NCBI RefSeq assembly: GCF_024433635.1 | Contig: NZ_WNJZ01000011.1 | Span: 30,160-94,159, forward strand | Source of the DNA: Ruminococcus sp. zg-924 | Lineage (GTDB): Bacteria > Bacillota > Clostridia > Oscillospirales > Acutalibacteraceae | Length of the DNA: 64,000 nucleotides | Reading direction: 5' to 3' | Shown here: positions 25,689-34,819 of the stretch, piece after piece | How the letters are laid out: the number at the start of each line of letters is the position of its first letter | Position numbering within the stretch: the first letter of the stretch is position 1 | Notes under the pieces: generated by a model | The model's database searches: none | What the model was told of the DNA's origin: nothing | What the model saw: only the letters and a program-made list of their open reading frames with translations | Translations under genes and position numbers: made by a program

Positions 25689-26864
25689 TTATTTTTTGAT
25701 TTCTTTTAAATATTCCTCTATTCTGTTGAGCGCCTCGCCAAGGTGGTTTAAAGAATACGAATATGAAACTCTGATAAAGCCCTCGCCACACTCACCAAAG
25801 GCATTGCCCGGCACAACAGCCACGTGCTTTGAATTTATAAGCCCTAAGCAGAACTCCTCTGATGTAAGGCCTGTGTTTTTTATGCTTGGGAAGCAATAAA
25901 ATGCGCCGTGAGGTTCAAAGCAGTCAAGACCCATTTTCTGGAAACTGCCGACAACAAGGCGGCGGCGCATATCGTACTGCTTTTTCATATTCTCTATATC
26001 ACTGTCGCCGTTTTTAAGCGCTTCAATAGCCGCATACTGTGCGGTAGTTGGTGCGCTCATAATAGCAAACTGATGCAGTTTTGTCATCTGCTCAAGCACA
26101 GCCTCAGGTCCGAGAGCATATCCAAGGCGCCAGCCGGTCATAGCATAGGTTTTTGAGAAACCGCTTATAACAACGGTGCGCTCCTTCATACCCTTTATTT
26201 CCGAAAACGAAACGTGGCTTTCGCCACCGTATGTAAGCTCGCCGTAGATTTCGTCCGACAGAACAAAGAGGTTGTATTTTTCAACAATCTCAGCAATAGC
26301 TTCTAAATCGCCCCTGCGCATTACTGCACCCGTCGGATTATTTGGGAACGGAAGTATCAATAGCTTTGACTTTGGTGTAATATGGCTTTCAAGCTCCTCC
26401 GGAGTAAGGCGAAAGTTATTTTCAGCCTTTGTTTCAATAATCACAGGGTTAGCGTCTGCCATCTGTGCAAGCGGCTCGTAGCATACAAAGCTCGGTTGAG
26501 GAATAAGAACCTCTTCGCCTGCCTCAACTATGCATCTTATACAGGCGTCAATAGCCTCACTGCCGCCGACTGTTACAAGCACCTCTTTATCAGGGTGATA
26601 CTCAACATTAAAGCGTCTTTTAAAATAATTGCATATCTCTGTTCTTAAGCTTGCAAAGCCTCTGTTCGGACTATACCACGTTTTGCCCTTTTCAAGACTG
26701 CGTATACCCTCTTCCCTGACGTGCCAAGGGGTTTTAAAATCAGGCTCGCCAATACTTAAGGATATGACGTGATCCATTTCATTTGCAATATCAAAAAACC
26801 TTCTGATGCCTGACGGCTTGATTTTCTGTATTTTTGAATTCAACATTTTTTCGTAATCGACCAT
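25689..26864 (-). CDS. PLP-dependent class I aminotransferase
   Basis: The 391-aa protein is a fold-type I aminotransferase. It has PFPNNPTGAVM, LSDEIYGELTY and the PLP-lysine block SGFSKTYAMTGWRLGY, where the lysine forms the internal aldimine. FIRVSYSYSLNHLGEAL near the end contains the substrate-carboxylate arginine. Family members transfer amino groups from aspartate, aromatic or branched amino acids; the sequence alone does not fix which. Its start overlaps the stop of the Lrp/AsnC regulator gene as TAATG, so the pair is translationally coupled and the regulator may sense an amino acid this enzyme handles. Confidence 0.9.
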   Translation of the reverse strand: MVDYEKMLNSKIQKIKPSGIRRFFDIANEMDHVISLSIGEPDFKTPWHVREEGIRSLEKGKTWYSPNRGFASLRTEICNYFKRRFNVEYHPDKEVLVTVGGSEAIDACIRCIVEAGEEVLIPQPSFVCYEPLAQMADANPVIIETKAENNFRLTPEELESHITPKSKLLILPFPNNPTGAVMRRGDLEAIAEIVEKYNLFVLSDEIYGELTYGGESHVSFSEIKGMKERTVVISGFSKTYAMTGWRLGYALGPEAVLEQMTKLHQFAIMSAPTTAQYAAIEALKNGDSDIENMKKQYDMRRRLVVGSFQKMGLDCFEPHGAFYCFPSIKNTGLTSEEFCLGLINSKHVAVVPGNAFGECGEGFIRVSYSYSLNHLGEALNRIEEYLKEIKK

Positions 26865-27346
26865 TACAGCACCAAACTCCTTTTATCCTCTTCGGAATCG
26901 TCCTTATAGAAGTTAATGCCGGATTCCTTATATTTCTTAAGCAGAAAATGGGTTGAGGTTGAAAGTACAGACTCAATTGTTGAAAGCCTGCGTGATACAA
27001 ACATTGCAACGTCCTGCATTGTTTTGCCCGATACATATGCGGCAAAATCATATGCGCCAGCCATAAGATAAAGGCTTTCAACCTCGTCGAAGCTCATAAT
27101 CTTTGCAGCTATATCGTCAAAGCCCTTATCCTTTTCGGGCGTAACCTTTATTTCAATCATTGCCTTAACGTCTGTATGCGGAACCTTATCCCAATCAACA
27201 ATAGCCTGATACCCCTTGATTACTTCGGTTGCCTCATATTCTGCTATCTGCTTTTCAAGATAGTCAACAGGCTCGTCAAGTATCATTGAAAGCTCCTCGG
27301 TTGAAAACTTGGAGTTTGAGCTTAAAAGCTTTAACAATTCGTCCAT
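26864..27346 (-). CDS. Lrp/AsnC-family transcriptional regulator
   Basis: This 160-aa regulator has an N-terminal winged helix-turn-helix (about 1-55) and a C-terminal RAM/AsnC domain (about 60-140; IEIKVTPEKDKGFDDIA and SLYLMAGAYDFAAYVSG), which binds amino acids and drives oligomerisation. An acidic tail of about 15 residues follows. GGAGGAG precedes the ATG, and a promoter lies 29 bases further up. The coupled aminotransferase gene is the most likely target, with probable autoregulation. Confidence 0.87.
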   Translation of the reverse strand: MDELLKLLSSNSKFSTEELSMILDEPVDYLEKQIAEYEATEVIKGYQAIVDWDKVPHTDVKAMIEIKVTPEKDKGFDDIAAKIMSFDEVESLYLMAGAYDFAAYVSGKTMQDVAMFVSRRLSTIESVLSTSTHFLLKKYKESGINFYKDDSEEDKRSLVL

Positions 27347-27374
27347 TTCATTCTCCTCCTAAAATCTTTTTTAC

Positions 27375-27403
27375 ATTATATACCAAATACACAAAAAAGT
27401 CCA
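27375..27403 (-). promoter_or_regulatory. Promoter of the Lrp-aminotransferase-ispE unit
   Basis: On the minus strand TGGACT (27398-27403) and a perfect TATAAT (27375-27380) are 17 bases apart, in the gap after nadE. The -35 match is 4 of 6. Confidence 0.6.
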
Positions 27404-27413
27404 TAAAATATAT

Positions 27414-29324
27414 TTATTCGGGCAGACTATTGAGATCATCAAGCCAAAGCTTTACGCTTGCATCACTCGGCATTCTGAAATCACCCCTCGGCGACAAAGT
27501 TACTGAGCCCACCTTTGGGCCGTCTGGCAAGCAGCTGCGTTTGAACTGCTGAGCAAAAAATCGTCTTACAAACACCTTAAGCCACGATAAAATAGTTTTA
27601 TTCTCGTATTCTCCCTTAAATGCAAGCTTCGCTATACGGTAAATTTTTGACGGTGGAAAGGTAAATCTTACGAAATAATAAAGAAAGAAATCGTGAAGCT
27701 CATACGGTCCGACAAGCTCCTCTGTCTTTTGCGAAATATCTCCGTTCTTTGGCGGCAAAAGCTCAGGACTTACGGGAGTCGCCAATATATCATTTAGCAC
27801 CTCGCTCAAAACGCCGGTGCTATTGTCAGCCTCATATTTTGTTATATAGCGCACAAGTGTTTTCGGAATTGAGCTGTTTATGGCATACATAGACATATGG
27901 TCCCCGTTATAGGTCGCCCAGCCGAGAGCAAGCTCAGACAAATCGCCTGTACCTATAACAAGGGCGTTATTCTTGTTTGCTATATCCATCAAAACCTGCG
28001 TTCTCTCTCTTGCCTGTGAATTCTCATAGGTAACGTCAAGAGTATTCGGGTCTTGCCCTATATCGGCAAAGTGCTGATTTACAGCCTTTGTTATATCAAC
28101 ATCGTAAAATGTTGAACCATACGCCTCGCTGAGCTTTTCGGCATTGCTCTTAGTGCGCTTTGTTGTTCCAAAGCACGGCATTGTAACGGTAATTATATTC
28201 TTATGCGGAAGCTTCAGCATATCGAATGCGTGTATGGTTGCAATAAGTGCTAGCGTTGAGTCAAGCCCTCCTGACAGACCGATTACAACATTTTTTATTC
28301 CCGTATGCTTAAGCCTTGTTGCAAGACCTGTTGCTTGAAGTGACAAAATCTCGTTGCATCGGCTGTTTACACTGTCCTTTTGTGACGGAACAAACGGGTT
28401 TTTGTCGAACTTACGATCAAGCTTTGTATCTGAAATATCAAGGTCAAAATATACCTGCTCGGCAGAACCGTAATCCTCCGTCGGATAGGTTGTCATTCTT
28501 CTGCGCTCAGAGTCAAGCTTGAACACGTCAATATCCGCATAGGTTATATTTTCGCAGAACCTCGGCGACTCAGCAAGCACAGTGCCGTTTTCAGCTATGA
28601 TATTATGTGAAGAATACACCAAATCAGTTGTTGATTCGCCAAATCCGCAGTCCGAGTAAATATAAGCAGAGATAAGCTTTGCTGACTGCATCTGAACAAG
28701 GTTTTTTCTGTATTCCTTCTTGCCTACTGTTTCATCGCTTGCCGACGGATTGATTATTATATTTGCGCCTGACATGCAAAGCCCCTCTGACGGCGGAGAA
28801 ACACACCACAAATCCTCGCAAATTTCGACGCCGATTCTAAGCTGCGGCATAGACTCGCACACGAAAACAGCCTTGGGAAGTATTGCGGTTTCAAAGCCTG
28901 CGAAGTTTAAAAGTATTTCATCACCGCCCGCAGTAAAATGACGAAGCTCGTAAAACTCTGAGTAGCTTGGAATATTGATTTTCGGCACAAGTCCCAAAAG
29001 CTCACCTTTACAGACAACAGCGGCGCAGTTGTAAAGGCACGAGCGATATCTTACCGGAACACCGAAAACCGAAATGACATTCAACTGCTCGGTTTCCTCT
29101 ATAATTCTTTTAACACACTGCTCCGCCTTGTCGAGCATAGCCTGCTGTAAAAATAAATCCGAGCAGGTGTACCCTGTTACAGACAGCTCCGGCAATGCGG
29201 CAATTACAGCGCCGTTTTGCGCCGCTTTCTTTATGCAGGCTATTATTTCTCCTGCGTTGTATTCACAGTCGGCAACACGCATAGCAGGCGTTATTGCAGC
29301 GACCTTAACAAATCCGTCTTTCAT
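27414..29324 (-). CDS. nadE: Glutamine-dependent NAD+ synthetase
   Basis: At 636 aa this is the two-domain form. The N-terminal nitrilase-like glutaminase (1-290) shows the catalytic Glu in LPELSVTGYTCSD, the Lys in LVPKINIPSYSEF and the Cys in VEICEDLWC. The C-terminal synthetase has the PP-loop GLSGGLDSTLAL and GTGDLSELALGW. It amidates deamido-NAD+ using ammonia channelled from glutamine, the last step of NAD biosynthesis. It sits 16 bases after the O-antigen-ligase-like gene, probably in the same transcript. Confidence 0.95.
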   Translation of the reverse strand: MKDGFVKVAAITPAMRVADCEYNAGEIIACIKKAAQNGAVIAALPELSVTGYTCSDLFLQQAMLDKAEQCVKRIIEETEQLNVISVFGVPVRYRSCLYNCAAVVCKGELLGLVPKINIPSYSEFYELRHFTAGGDEILLNFAGFETAILPKAVFVCESMPQLRIGVEICEDLWCVSPPSEGLCMSGANIIINPSASDETVGKKEYRKNLVQMQSAKLISAYIYSDCGFGESTTDLVYSSHNIIAENGTVLAESPRFCENITYADIDVFKLDSERRRMTTYPTEDYGSAEQVYFDLDISDTKLDRKFDKNPFVPSQKDSVNSRCNEILSLQATGLATRLKHTGIKNVVIGLSGGLDSTLALIATIHAFDMLKLPHKNIITVTMPCFGTTKRTKSNAEKLSEAYGSTFYDVDITKAVNQHFADIGQDPNTLDVTYENSQARERTQVLMDIANKNNALVIGTGDLSELALGWATYNGDHMSMYAINSSIPKTLVRYITKYEADNSTGVLSEVLNDILATPVSPELLPPKNGDISQKTEELVGPYELHDFFLYYFVRFTFPPSKIYRIAKLAFKGEYENKTILSWLKVFVRRFFAQQFKRSCLPDGPKVGSVTLSPRGDFRMPSDASVKLWLDDLNSLPE

Positions 29325-29340
29325 TCTCTTTCATCTCCGT

Positions 29341-30834
29341 TTAATCGTCAATATTTTCCATCTCAGTCGGCGCATCAAACTTATCAGTGCCGACCTCCTC
29401 CCTGTGATTGAATACTCTGATTTCAATCGGGTCGTTCAGGTGATCAAATTTCAGCATATATACAGAAGCATACCCCAAAATTGCCCAAAATATAACAACC
29501 ATAAAGCTTTGTTCAAATAGCAGTGTTTTTTCAAACAGAGAATATATGCAGTATGAAAACAAGAAAGAAAACATACACGGGAATATGGTCTTACGCATAT
29601 TTTTCTTTTCTATAAACAAGCTTTTTATCATATGCCTTGCAACGTGAAATGCAAAGCCTAAGAAAATTATAAACCCTACAATTCCCGAAGAAACAAGTAT
29701 TGTAAGATAACCGTTGTGAAGGTCGGAAAAATGAAGTCCGCCCTTTATATACTTTTGCGAATACGGCACCAAATTTGCACTGCCGGTGCCAAATATCGGG
29801 TAGTTTGCAAAAAGTGTTGTAGCCTCTACCAGCAGCCTTATTCTGCCGCTGTCTACGTTTTTGTTTATATGTGTAAAAGACACAGGCTCGTCATTTTTCT
29901 CATCTATTATCCCCGGTGGAATAGGCTGGGTTATGCTGTTTGGCAACTTTACCTGCGTAAGTGAGGCAAGCTGTGAAACAGAAAAACCTGTTGCGAGCCT
30001 TGCACCGTACAGAACAACGCACACAGACAATGAACAGGCTGCAAATTTAAGCACCTTAATACAGAATTGCTTGAAATTAACCTCTGTTCTGCGCTTGAAA
30101 ACACAGAAGAAAATATATGCGCAGGCGTAAATTACAAGAAAAATAAAGGACGCATTGGAGTCGGACAGAAACAAACAAATCAGGTTGAAAGCCGACACTG
30201 TACACAGCAGCCATTTTGGAAATTTTCTGCCCCTTGAACGCTCAATAAACGAAGACTTAGTGAGAAAATGAGTGAAAATAATAGACACCGCTGTCAAAAA
30301 GCCGAGAAGGTTTGGGTTTGTAAAAAAGCCGGTAAACCTGTTTTCGTAGATAATAAACAGATAATCCATCCACTTGAAATGAATGTTCATACACACAAGC
30401 GGAAATGCGGCAAGATTTAAAATAAATGTTATCGAAACAACAGAAACAGCAAGAATGTATATCTCACGGTATATTCTCTTTTTGTTTTTCTCGGTATGCA
30501 TACCGTAAAAAACGAAAAAGCATATTGCTATATGCGCCGTCATAAGCATATTTTGCCAAAAATTACTGCTTATGTTGATTAACGCAGTTATCGTAATGCT
30601 TGCAAGAAACATCATAAGGTATTTGCCGTACTTGATTTTTAATATTCTTCCGTTTTTTATATAATAGAAAAAAATTATAAGCGCCGCCCAAAACATAAGC
30701 ACAAACTGAAAAAACACTGCGCCTATTCTTATCACGCATACGTTTGCAAAAAAAAGCGTAAGCAAATATGTTATTCTGAAATTTGAGGGATTGAGAAAAA
30801 ACTTCTGTATTCCCTTTAATGCTTTACTTAACAA
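29341..30834 (-). CDS. O-antigen ligase/polymerase-like membrane protein
   Basis: The 497-aa polytopic protein has roughly 11-12 predicted membrane segments and one large outside loop (about 285-345). That loop leads into GTGSANLVPYSQKY and FSDLHNGYLTILVSSGIVG, the Wzy/WaaL C-terminal signature with its conserved histidine. Such proteins polymerise or ligate lipid-linked glycans on the outer membrane face; in a Gram-positive cell the product is probably an exopolysaccharide or wall glycan. The undecaprenyl-phosphate sugar transferase just upstream supports this. Confidence 0.85.
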   Translation of the reverse strand: MLSKALKGIQKFFLNPSNFRITYLLTLFFANVCVIRIGAVFFQFVLMFWAALIIFFYYIKNGRILKIKYGKYLMMFLASITITALINISSNFWQNMLMTAHIAICFFVFYGMHTEKNKKRIYREIYILAVSVVSITFILNLAAFPLVCMNIHFKWMDYLFIIYENRFTGFFTNPNLLGFLTAVSIIFTHFLTKSSFIERSRGRKFPKWLLCTVSAFNLICLFLSDSNASFIFLVIYACAYIFFCVFKRRTEVNFKQFCIKVLKFAACSLSVCVVLYGARLATGFSVSQLASLTQVKLPNSITQPIPPGIIDEKNDEPVSFTHINKNVDSGRIRLLVEATTLFANYPIFGTGSANLVPYSQKYIKGGLHFSDLHNGYLTILVSSGIVGFIIFLGFAFHVARHMIKSLFIEKKNMRKTIFPCMFSFLFSYCIYSLFEKTLLFEQSFMVVIFWAILGYASVYMLKFDHLNDPIEIRVFNHREEVGTDKFDAPTEMENIDD

Positions 30835-30854
30835 AAAATTACCTCAATTCATTA

Positions 30855-31535
30855 TCAGTCACGCACAACGCCTATGACTGTTTTTATCATAATCTTTATA
30901 TCTAATAAAACAGAAAATTTCTTAATGTATTCAAGATTAAACTCCATCTTTTTTGGCAGAAGAATATTTATATAATTATCATCTGCATTTCCGGAGGTTA
31001 AAAACTTGTTTTCGTCCTTGTAGGTGATACTTGCAAGCGAGGTTATCCCGGCAGGCATCAAAAGCGTTGCGTACATTTCGGGCGTATAAGCCTTAACATA
31101 CTTTGGGACCTCCGGTCGTGTGCCGACAAAGCTCATCTGACCTAACAGCACATTAAAAAGCTGAGGCAACTCGTCCAGCCGGTATTTTCGTAAAAATCCT
31201 CCGCATTTAGTAACCCTTGAATCGTTGTTCACAGTTACCTGAGAAGAATCCTTATCCTGCTTATCAACCATAGTTCGGAATTTAAAGATTTTAAACTCTC
31301 TTGCTCCTGTTGTTATTCTAATTTGCTTGAATATAACAGGACCGCTTGACGTTGATTTTACTACAACTGCGATAACCGCCATTGGTATAAGCAAAACTGC
31401 AATAAGAATAAGCGAGAGAACAATATCAATAATGCGTTTCAAAAGAAGGCTCACACGCTTTTTTTGCAGTATATTGTAGTATTCCTCAACCTGCGGTGTT
31501 TTCATATACAAAGGAAGCCTTTGCCATTTAACCAT
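30855..31535 (-). CDS. Undecaprenyl-phosphate sugar-1-phosphate transferase
   Basis: The 226-aa protein starts at ATG 31535 behind TAGGAG; the in-frame ATG at 31595 lacks a site. It has one membrane helix (about residues 35-55) and the bacterial sugar-transferase core: GPVIFKQIRIT, FKIFKFRTMV, LRKYRLDELPQLFNVLLGQM and VGTRPEVPKY. It lacks the extra N-terminal helices of long WbaP-type enzymes, so it is the minimal catalytic form. It would load the first sugar phosphate onto undecaprenyl phosphate to start a surface polysaccharide. It is the first gene of a minus-strand unit with the O-antigen-ligase-like gene. Confidence 0.9.
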   Translation of the reverse strand: MVKWQRLPLYMKTPQVEEYYNILQKKRVSLLLKRIIDIVLSLILIAVLLIPMAVIAVVVKSTSSGPVIFKQIRITTGAREFKIFKFRTMVDKQDKDSSQVTVNNDSRVTKCGGFLRKYRLDELPQLFNVLLGQMSFVGTRPEVPKYVKAYTPEMYATLLMPAGITSLASITYKDENKFLTSGNADDNYINILLPKKMEFNLEYIKKFSVLLDIKIMIKTVIGVVRD

Positions 31536-31586
31536 ACACTTTTCTCCTAAAGATGCAGCTACAAGCATCTTAATTCTATTGAATTG

Positions 31587-31615
31587 ATTATACACTATCG
31601 CAAAAAATAATTCAA
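31587..31615 (-). promoter_or_regulatory. Promoter of the sugar transferase unit
   Basis: TTGAAT (31610-31615) and TATAAT (31587-31592) on the minus strand are 17 bases apart. They lie back to back with the MocR promoter; the -35 elements are 11 bases apart. Confidence 0.75.
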
Positions 31616-31625
31616 TACAACTGAC

Positions 31626-31654
31626 TTGAAAACAATTCGCTTGAATGATAGAAT
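31626..31654 (+). promoter_or_regulatory. Promoter of the MocR-type regulator gene
   Basis: TTGAAA (31626-31631) and TAGAAT (31649-31654) are 17 bases apart, 34 bases before the ATG at 31689. A MocR protein could bind between the two divergent promoters. Confidence 0.7.
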
Positions 31655-31688
31655 AAAAACAAAGTAGTGCAAAAAAGCGGAGATTAAT

Positions 31689-33077
31689 ATGCTATACGAT
31701 TTTATAAATTTAGACAATTCCTCGCCAATACCGCTGTATAAGCAGCTGTATTCTTCTATTCGCAAGGCTATTGAGAACAACGGTCTTACAAAGGGCGACA
31801 AGCTTGTGTCAATCCGTGCGTTATCTAATGCGCTCGGCATAAGCAAGACGACCGTAGAGGCTGCGTACAGCCAGCTATGCGCCGAGGGATACATAAAGAA
31901 CAGCCCTCAGAGAGGCTTTTTCATACAGGGACAGGTGTTGGCTCTTAAAGAAAAAACAACCGAGAACGGCTCACCGCTGACGAATGCATCAAGCAAATTT
32001 ATCAAGCATGATTTCAGCAGTAAAAGCGTTACCGTTGACAGCACGGGCATTAAACTATGGCGAAAATATGTTAAGGCTTACCTCAACAAAGACTACATAA
32101 TTTCCTCCTACGGTGACCCTCAGGGTGAATATAGCCTGCGGCGTGCTCTGAGCTTTTACAGTTACAGCGTCAGGAGTGTTGTTGCAACCGAGGAAGATAT
32201 TGTAATCGGTGCAGGTACACAATCTCTGCTCTATCTTTTATGCGGTCTGCTCAGAGGCTTCGGCACAAAGATTGCCGTTGAAAATGACGCTTCAAGGCAC
32301 TTTATCAGGGTGTTCAAAGACTGCGGCTTTGAGATTGTGAAAATCGACAGTGATGACAAAGGCGTGAGTATTGATAAAATCAAAAATGAAAACCCCGACT
32401 TCCTGCTGATAAACCCGTCAGGCTCCCTGAAAAGCGGCGACAGGATAAAAATGGAACGCCGCTTTGAGCTTATTGAATGGGCTCATATCAATCATAAATT
32501 TATTATTGAGGACGATTATAACGGCGAGCTTGTTTATAACTCACGCTCTGTTCCTGCTTTACAGTGCAGTGATGCAAAGGCGGTTATATATTTAGGCTCG
32601 TTTTCAAAGCTTTTGCTTCCGTCTGTTCGTATTGGCTATATGGTGCTGCCTGAGGGGCTTTTAGAGCCGTACAATAAAATAAAACGAGATTTAAACCAGA
32701 CCGCCTCTAAAATTGAACAGCTTGCTCTTGCCGATTACATCCGTGACGGTCAGCTTGAAAGGCATTTGCGCCGCCTTAAGAAAAGCTACGGTGAGAAAAG
32801 CAACGTAATAGAAAGAATACTAAGTAACAGGCTAAAGCCGAGTGAGCAGTATGGAATAAAGCTGTTTGAAACCTCGCTTGCTTATGAGATTACGATTAAC
32901 TCTCCGCTTGACCTTGACTTGCTGAATAAAAAGCTCAGAGATGAGTCAATAGCGATTATCAGCGCAGAAAACGGAAACGGCAAAACCACTGTAAAAATAG
33001 GCTTTTCAGGTATTGAGAAGGACGATATAGAAGCGGCGGCAGATAAGCTGTGCAAAATAATACAAGAATGTAAATAA
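31689..33077 (+). CDS. MocR-type regulator (GntR HTH fused to aminotransferase domain)
   Basis: The 462-aa protein joins an N-terminal GntR winged helix (about 1-80; ALSNALGISKTTVEAAYSQL) to a PLP aminotransferase-like domain with DDYNGELVYNSR and the PLP-lysine block LGSFSKLLLPSVRIGYM. MocR proteins such as PdxR and GabR sense PLP or PLP-bound amino compounds and often regulate a divergent gene. Here the divergent gene is a sugar transferase, and no pdxS/pdxT is in view, so the target is uncertain. GCGGAG precedes the ATG and a strong terminator follows. Confidence 0.9.
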   Translation: MLYDFINLDNSSPIPLYKQLYSSIRKAIENNGLTKGDKLVSIRALSNALGISKTTVEAAYSQLCAEGYIKNSPQRGFFIQGQVLALKEKTTENGSPLTNASSKFIKHDFSSKSVTVDSTGIKLWRKYVKAYLNKDYIISSYGDPQGEYSLRRALSFYSYSVRSVVATEEDIVIGAGTQSLLYLLCGLLRGFGTKIAVENDASRHFIRVFKDCGFEIVKIDSDDKGVSIDKIKNENPDFLLINPSGSLKSGDRIKMERRFELIEWAHINHKFIIEDDYNGELVYNSRSVPALQCSDAKAVIYLGSFSKLLLPSVRIGYMVLPEGLLEPYNKIKRDLNQTASKIEQLALADYIRDGQLERHLRRLKKSYGEKSNVIERILSNRLKPSEQYGIKLFETSLAYEITINSPLDLDLLNKKLRDESIAIISAENGNGKTTVKIGFSGIEKDDIEAAADKLCKIIQECK

Positions 33078-33080
33078 GCA

Positions 33081-33131
33081 AAAAACTGACAGCCGCAAGG
33101 GTTCATTAAGCCTTTGCCGCTGTCAGTTTTT
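33081..33131. terminator. Bidirectional terminator between MocR and phosphoesterase genes
   Basis: A perfect 13-bp stem pairs 33081-33093 with 33119-33131. It has A-runs on the left and T-runs on the right, so it can work for both convergent genes. Confidence 0.88.
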
Positions 33132-33132
33132 T

Positions 33133-33981
33133 CTATTTATTACTTAAGATTATATACACAAGCTCCGGATTGTTATTGAAGCGAAATGGAAAGCTGCTGT
33201 TTCCAATTCCTCTGCTGACTGCCATTTTTGTGCCATCCTTTGCAAACACTCCGTTTGTGTATTTTGGAAATACACCCTGGCTCGGTGAAAATAAACCGCC
33301 AATATACGGCAGTCTGAACTGTCCGCCATGTGCGTGACCGCTTAGCACAAGGTTAACTCCTGCATCAGCGTAAACATCAAGAAGCTCAGGTCGATGCGAT
33401 AAGAGAACAGAGTAATTCTGGCTTTTTGCAGAAAGTGAATTAAGCATATCAGTAAATGGCTTTATTTGCTCAGAGCTTACATAGTCGGTATAGAAATATG
33501 CATCTCTAACGCCGATTACATTAATTTTGCTGTTGCCTTTCGCAATAGTAACAAGCCTGTCATTAAGAACCTCGGCTCCAAGCTTTTCCGCATTTTCAGA
33601 AAGCTTTTGGTACTCAGATATTCTTGCCTCATGGTTGCCGGGTATGTAATACACGGGCGCAATCAGCAAAAGCCTTTTTAAATAGACGAGTGAGATTTCG
33701 GCATCAGTTCTGTAATAGTCGAAATAATCGCCTGTCAGCACGATAATATCAGGCTTGCTTTGAAGCAATGCCGAGATAATTTGTTCACGGACAGCCTCTG
33801 ACCTTGTGTTGTGAAAATCGGATAGCTGTGCTATAAGAAAGCCGTCAAAATCTTTCGGGATTTTTTCGTCAGAGATTATATATTCAGTTTTGTCAAGACT
33901 GCTATTTGAGCGATAAATCAGAAAAACGAGCAGTGCAAACAGTATGGAGCAAATTATAATTAATAAAGCTGTAAATTCCAT
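33133..33981 (-). CDS. Membrane-anchored metallophosphoesterase
   Basis: The 282-aa protein has an N-terminal anchor (about 3-22) and a calcineurin-like phosphoesterase domain with all metal-binding motifs: SDFHN, VLTGDYFDYY, IPGNHEAR, LLSHRP and LSGHAHGGQF. It resembles the YkuE/YaeI group, whose members act on phospholipid or other phosphoesters at the cell surface; the substrate is not evident. It is the last gene of the minus-strand run beginning at pflB, 7 bases after pflA, and may simply share the transcript. Confidence 0.88.
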   Translation of the reverse strand: MEFTALLIIICSILFALLVFLIYRSNSSLDKTEYIISDEKIPKDFDGFLIAQLSDFHNTRSEAVREQIISALLQSKPDIIVLTGDYFDYYRTDAEISLVYLKRLLLIAPVYYIPGNHEARISEYQKLSENAEKLGAEVLNDRLVTIAKGNSKINVIGVRDAYFYTDYVSSEQIKPFTDMLNSLSAKSQNYSVLLSHRPELLDVYADAGVNLVLSGHAHGGQFRLPYIGGLFSPSQGVFPKYTNGVFAKDGTKMAVSRGIGNSSFPFRFNNNPELVYIILSNK

Positions 33982-33988
33982 ATCAATT

Positions 33989-34741
33989 TTAATCGTTTAT
34001 AAAGTCGGTATATTCGGTAATGTGAAGCAATCTTTGAGCGTTTGTTATACTCTCTTTAGTCGGCGCACAAAGCCCTTCAAGAGGGTATTTTATTCCGAGC
34101 GCCTCATACTTAAACTCACCCAAATTGTGGTACGGCAAAATTTCTACACGACGGACATTCTTAAGCGTTTTAATAAATTTGTGAAGCTTGTTAAGTGAAA
34201 AATCATCGTCATTAATGTCCGGAACAAGCACATGTCTTATCCACATCGGAACATTTTTCTCTGAAAGATATTCAGCTAAATCAAGAATATTCTCGTTGCC
34301 AAAGCCTGTTAAAGACTTATGGTCCTTACTGTCGATATGCTTCAGATCCAGCATAAAAAGGTCGGTGTACTGCAAAAGCTCGTTAAACTTTGAGAAAAAC
34401 GGTTCTTCACGGGTAAAAGGGTTTCCGGCTGTATCTATAACCGTGTTTATTCCCTGCTCCTTGCACTTTTTACAAAGTTCTATAAGGAAATCAATCTGGA
34501 GCAGCGGTTCACCGCCGCTGATTGTTATTCCGCCTTTTTCACCCCAATAGGTGCGGTAGCGCAGCGCAGACTTGATAATCTCGTCTGCTGTCACTTCTTT
34601 GCCGCCGCTGTTTTTCCATGTGTCAGGGTTGTGGCAGTATTTACAGCGCATATTGCACCCCTGCATAAAGACAATAAAGCGAACTCCCGGTCCGTCAACT
34701 GAACCGAAGCTTTCGGTAGAATGAACGTAACCCTTTTTCAT
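33989..34741 (-). CDS. pflA: Pyruvate formate-lyase activating enzyme
   Basis: The 250-aa radical SAM protein starts at ATG 34741, behind AAGGAGG. It has the CNMRCKYC cluster motif (CxxxCxxC; about residues 29-36), GGITISGGEPLLQ and a family-typical length of about 245. It uses a 4Fe-4S cluster and SAM to put the glycyl radical on PflB. Its target PflB is encoded directly upstream, separated by a hairpin terminator that would make pflA a minor readthrough product. Confidence 0.95.
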   Translation of the reverse strand: MKKGYVHSTESFGSVDGPGVRFIVFMQGCNMRCKYCHNPDTWKNSGGKEVTADEIIKSALRYRTYWGEKGGITISGGEPLLQIDFLIELCKKCKEQGINTVIDTAGNPFTREEPFFSKFNELLQYTDLFMLDLKHIDSKDHKSLTGFGNENILDLAEYLSEKNVPMWIRHVLVPDINDDDFSLNKLHKFIKTLKNVRRVEILPYHNLGEFKYEALGIKYPLEGLCAPTKESITNAQRLLHITEYTDFIND

Positions 34742-34760
34742 TATTTCAAGCCTCCTTAAC

Positions 34761-34796
34761 AAAAACGCCTCTCCCCAGTTATTCTGCGGAGAGGCG
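34761..34796 (-). terminator. Intercistronic terminator between pflB and pflA
   Basis: A 9-bp GC-rich stem (34788-34796 with 34766-34774) is followed by TTTTT on the minus strand, then directly by the pflA ribosome binding site. It would lower pflA transcription relative to pflB, as fits an activase needed in small amounts. Confidence 0.8.
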
Positions 34797-34819
34797 GTGA
34801 AATTATTAGATTAATTTAA

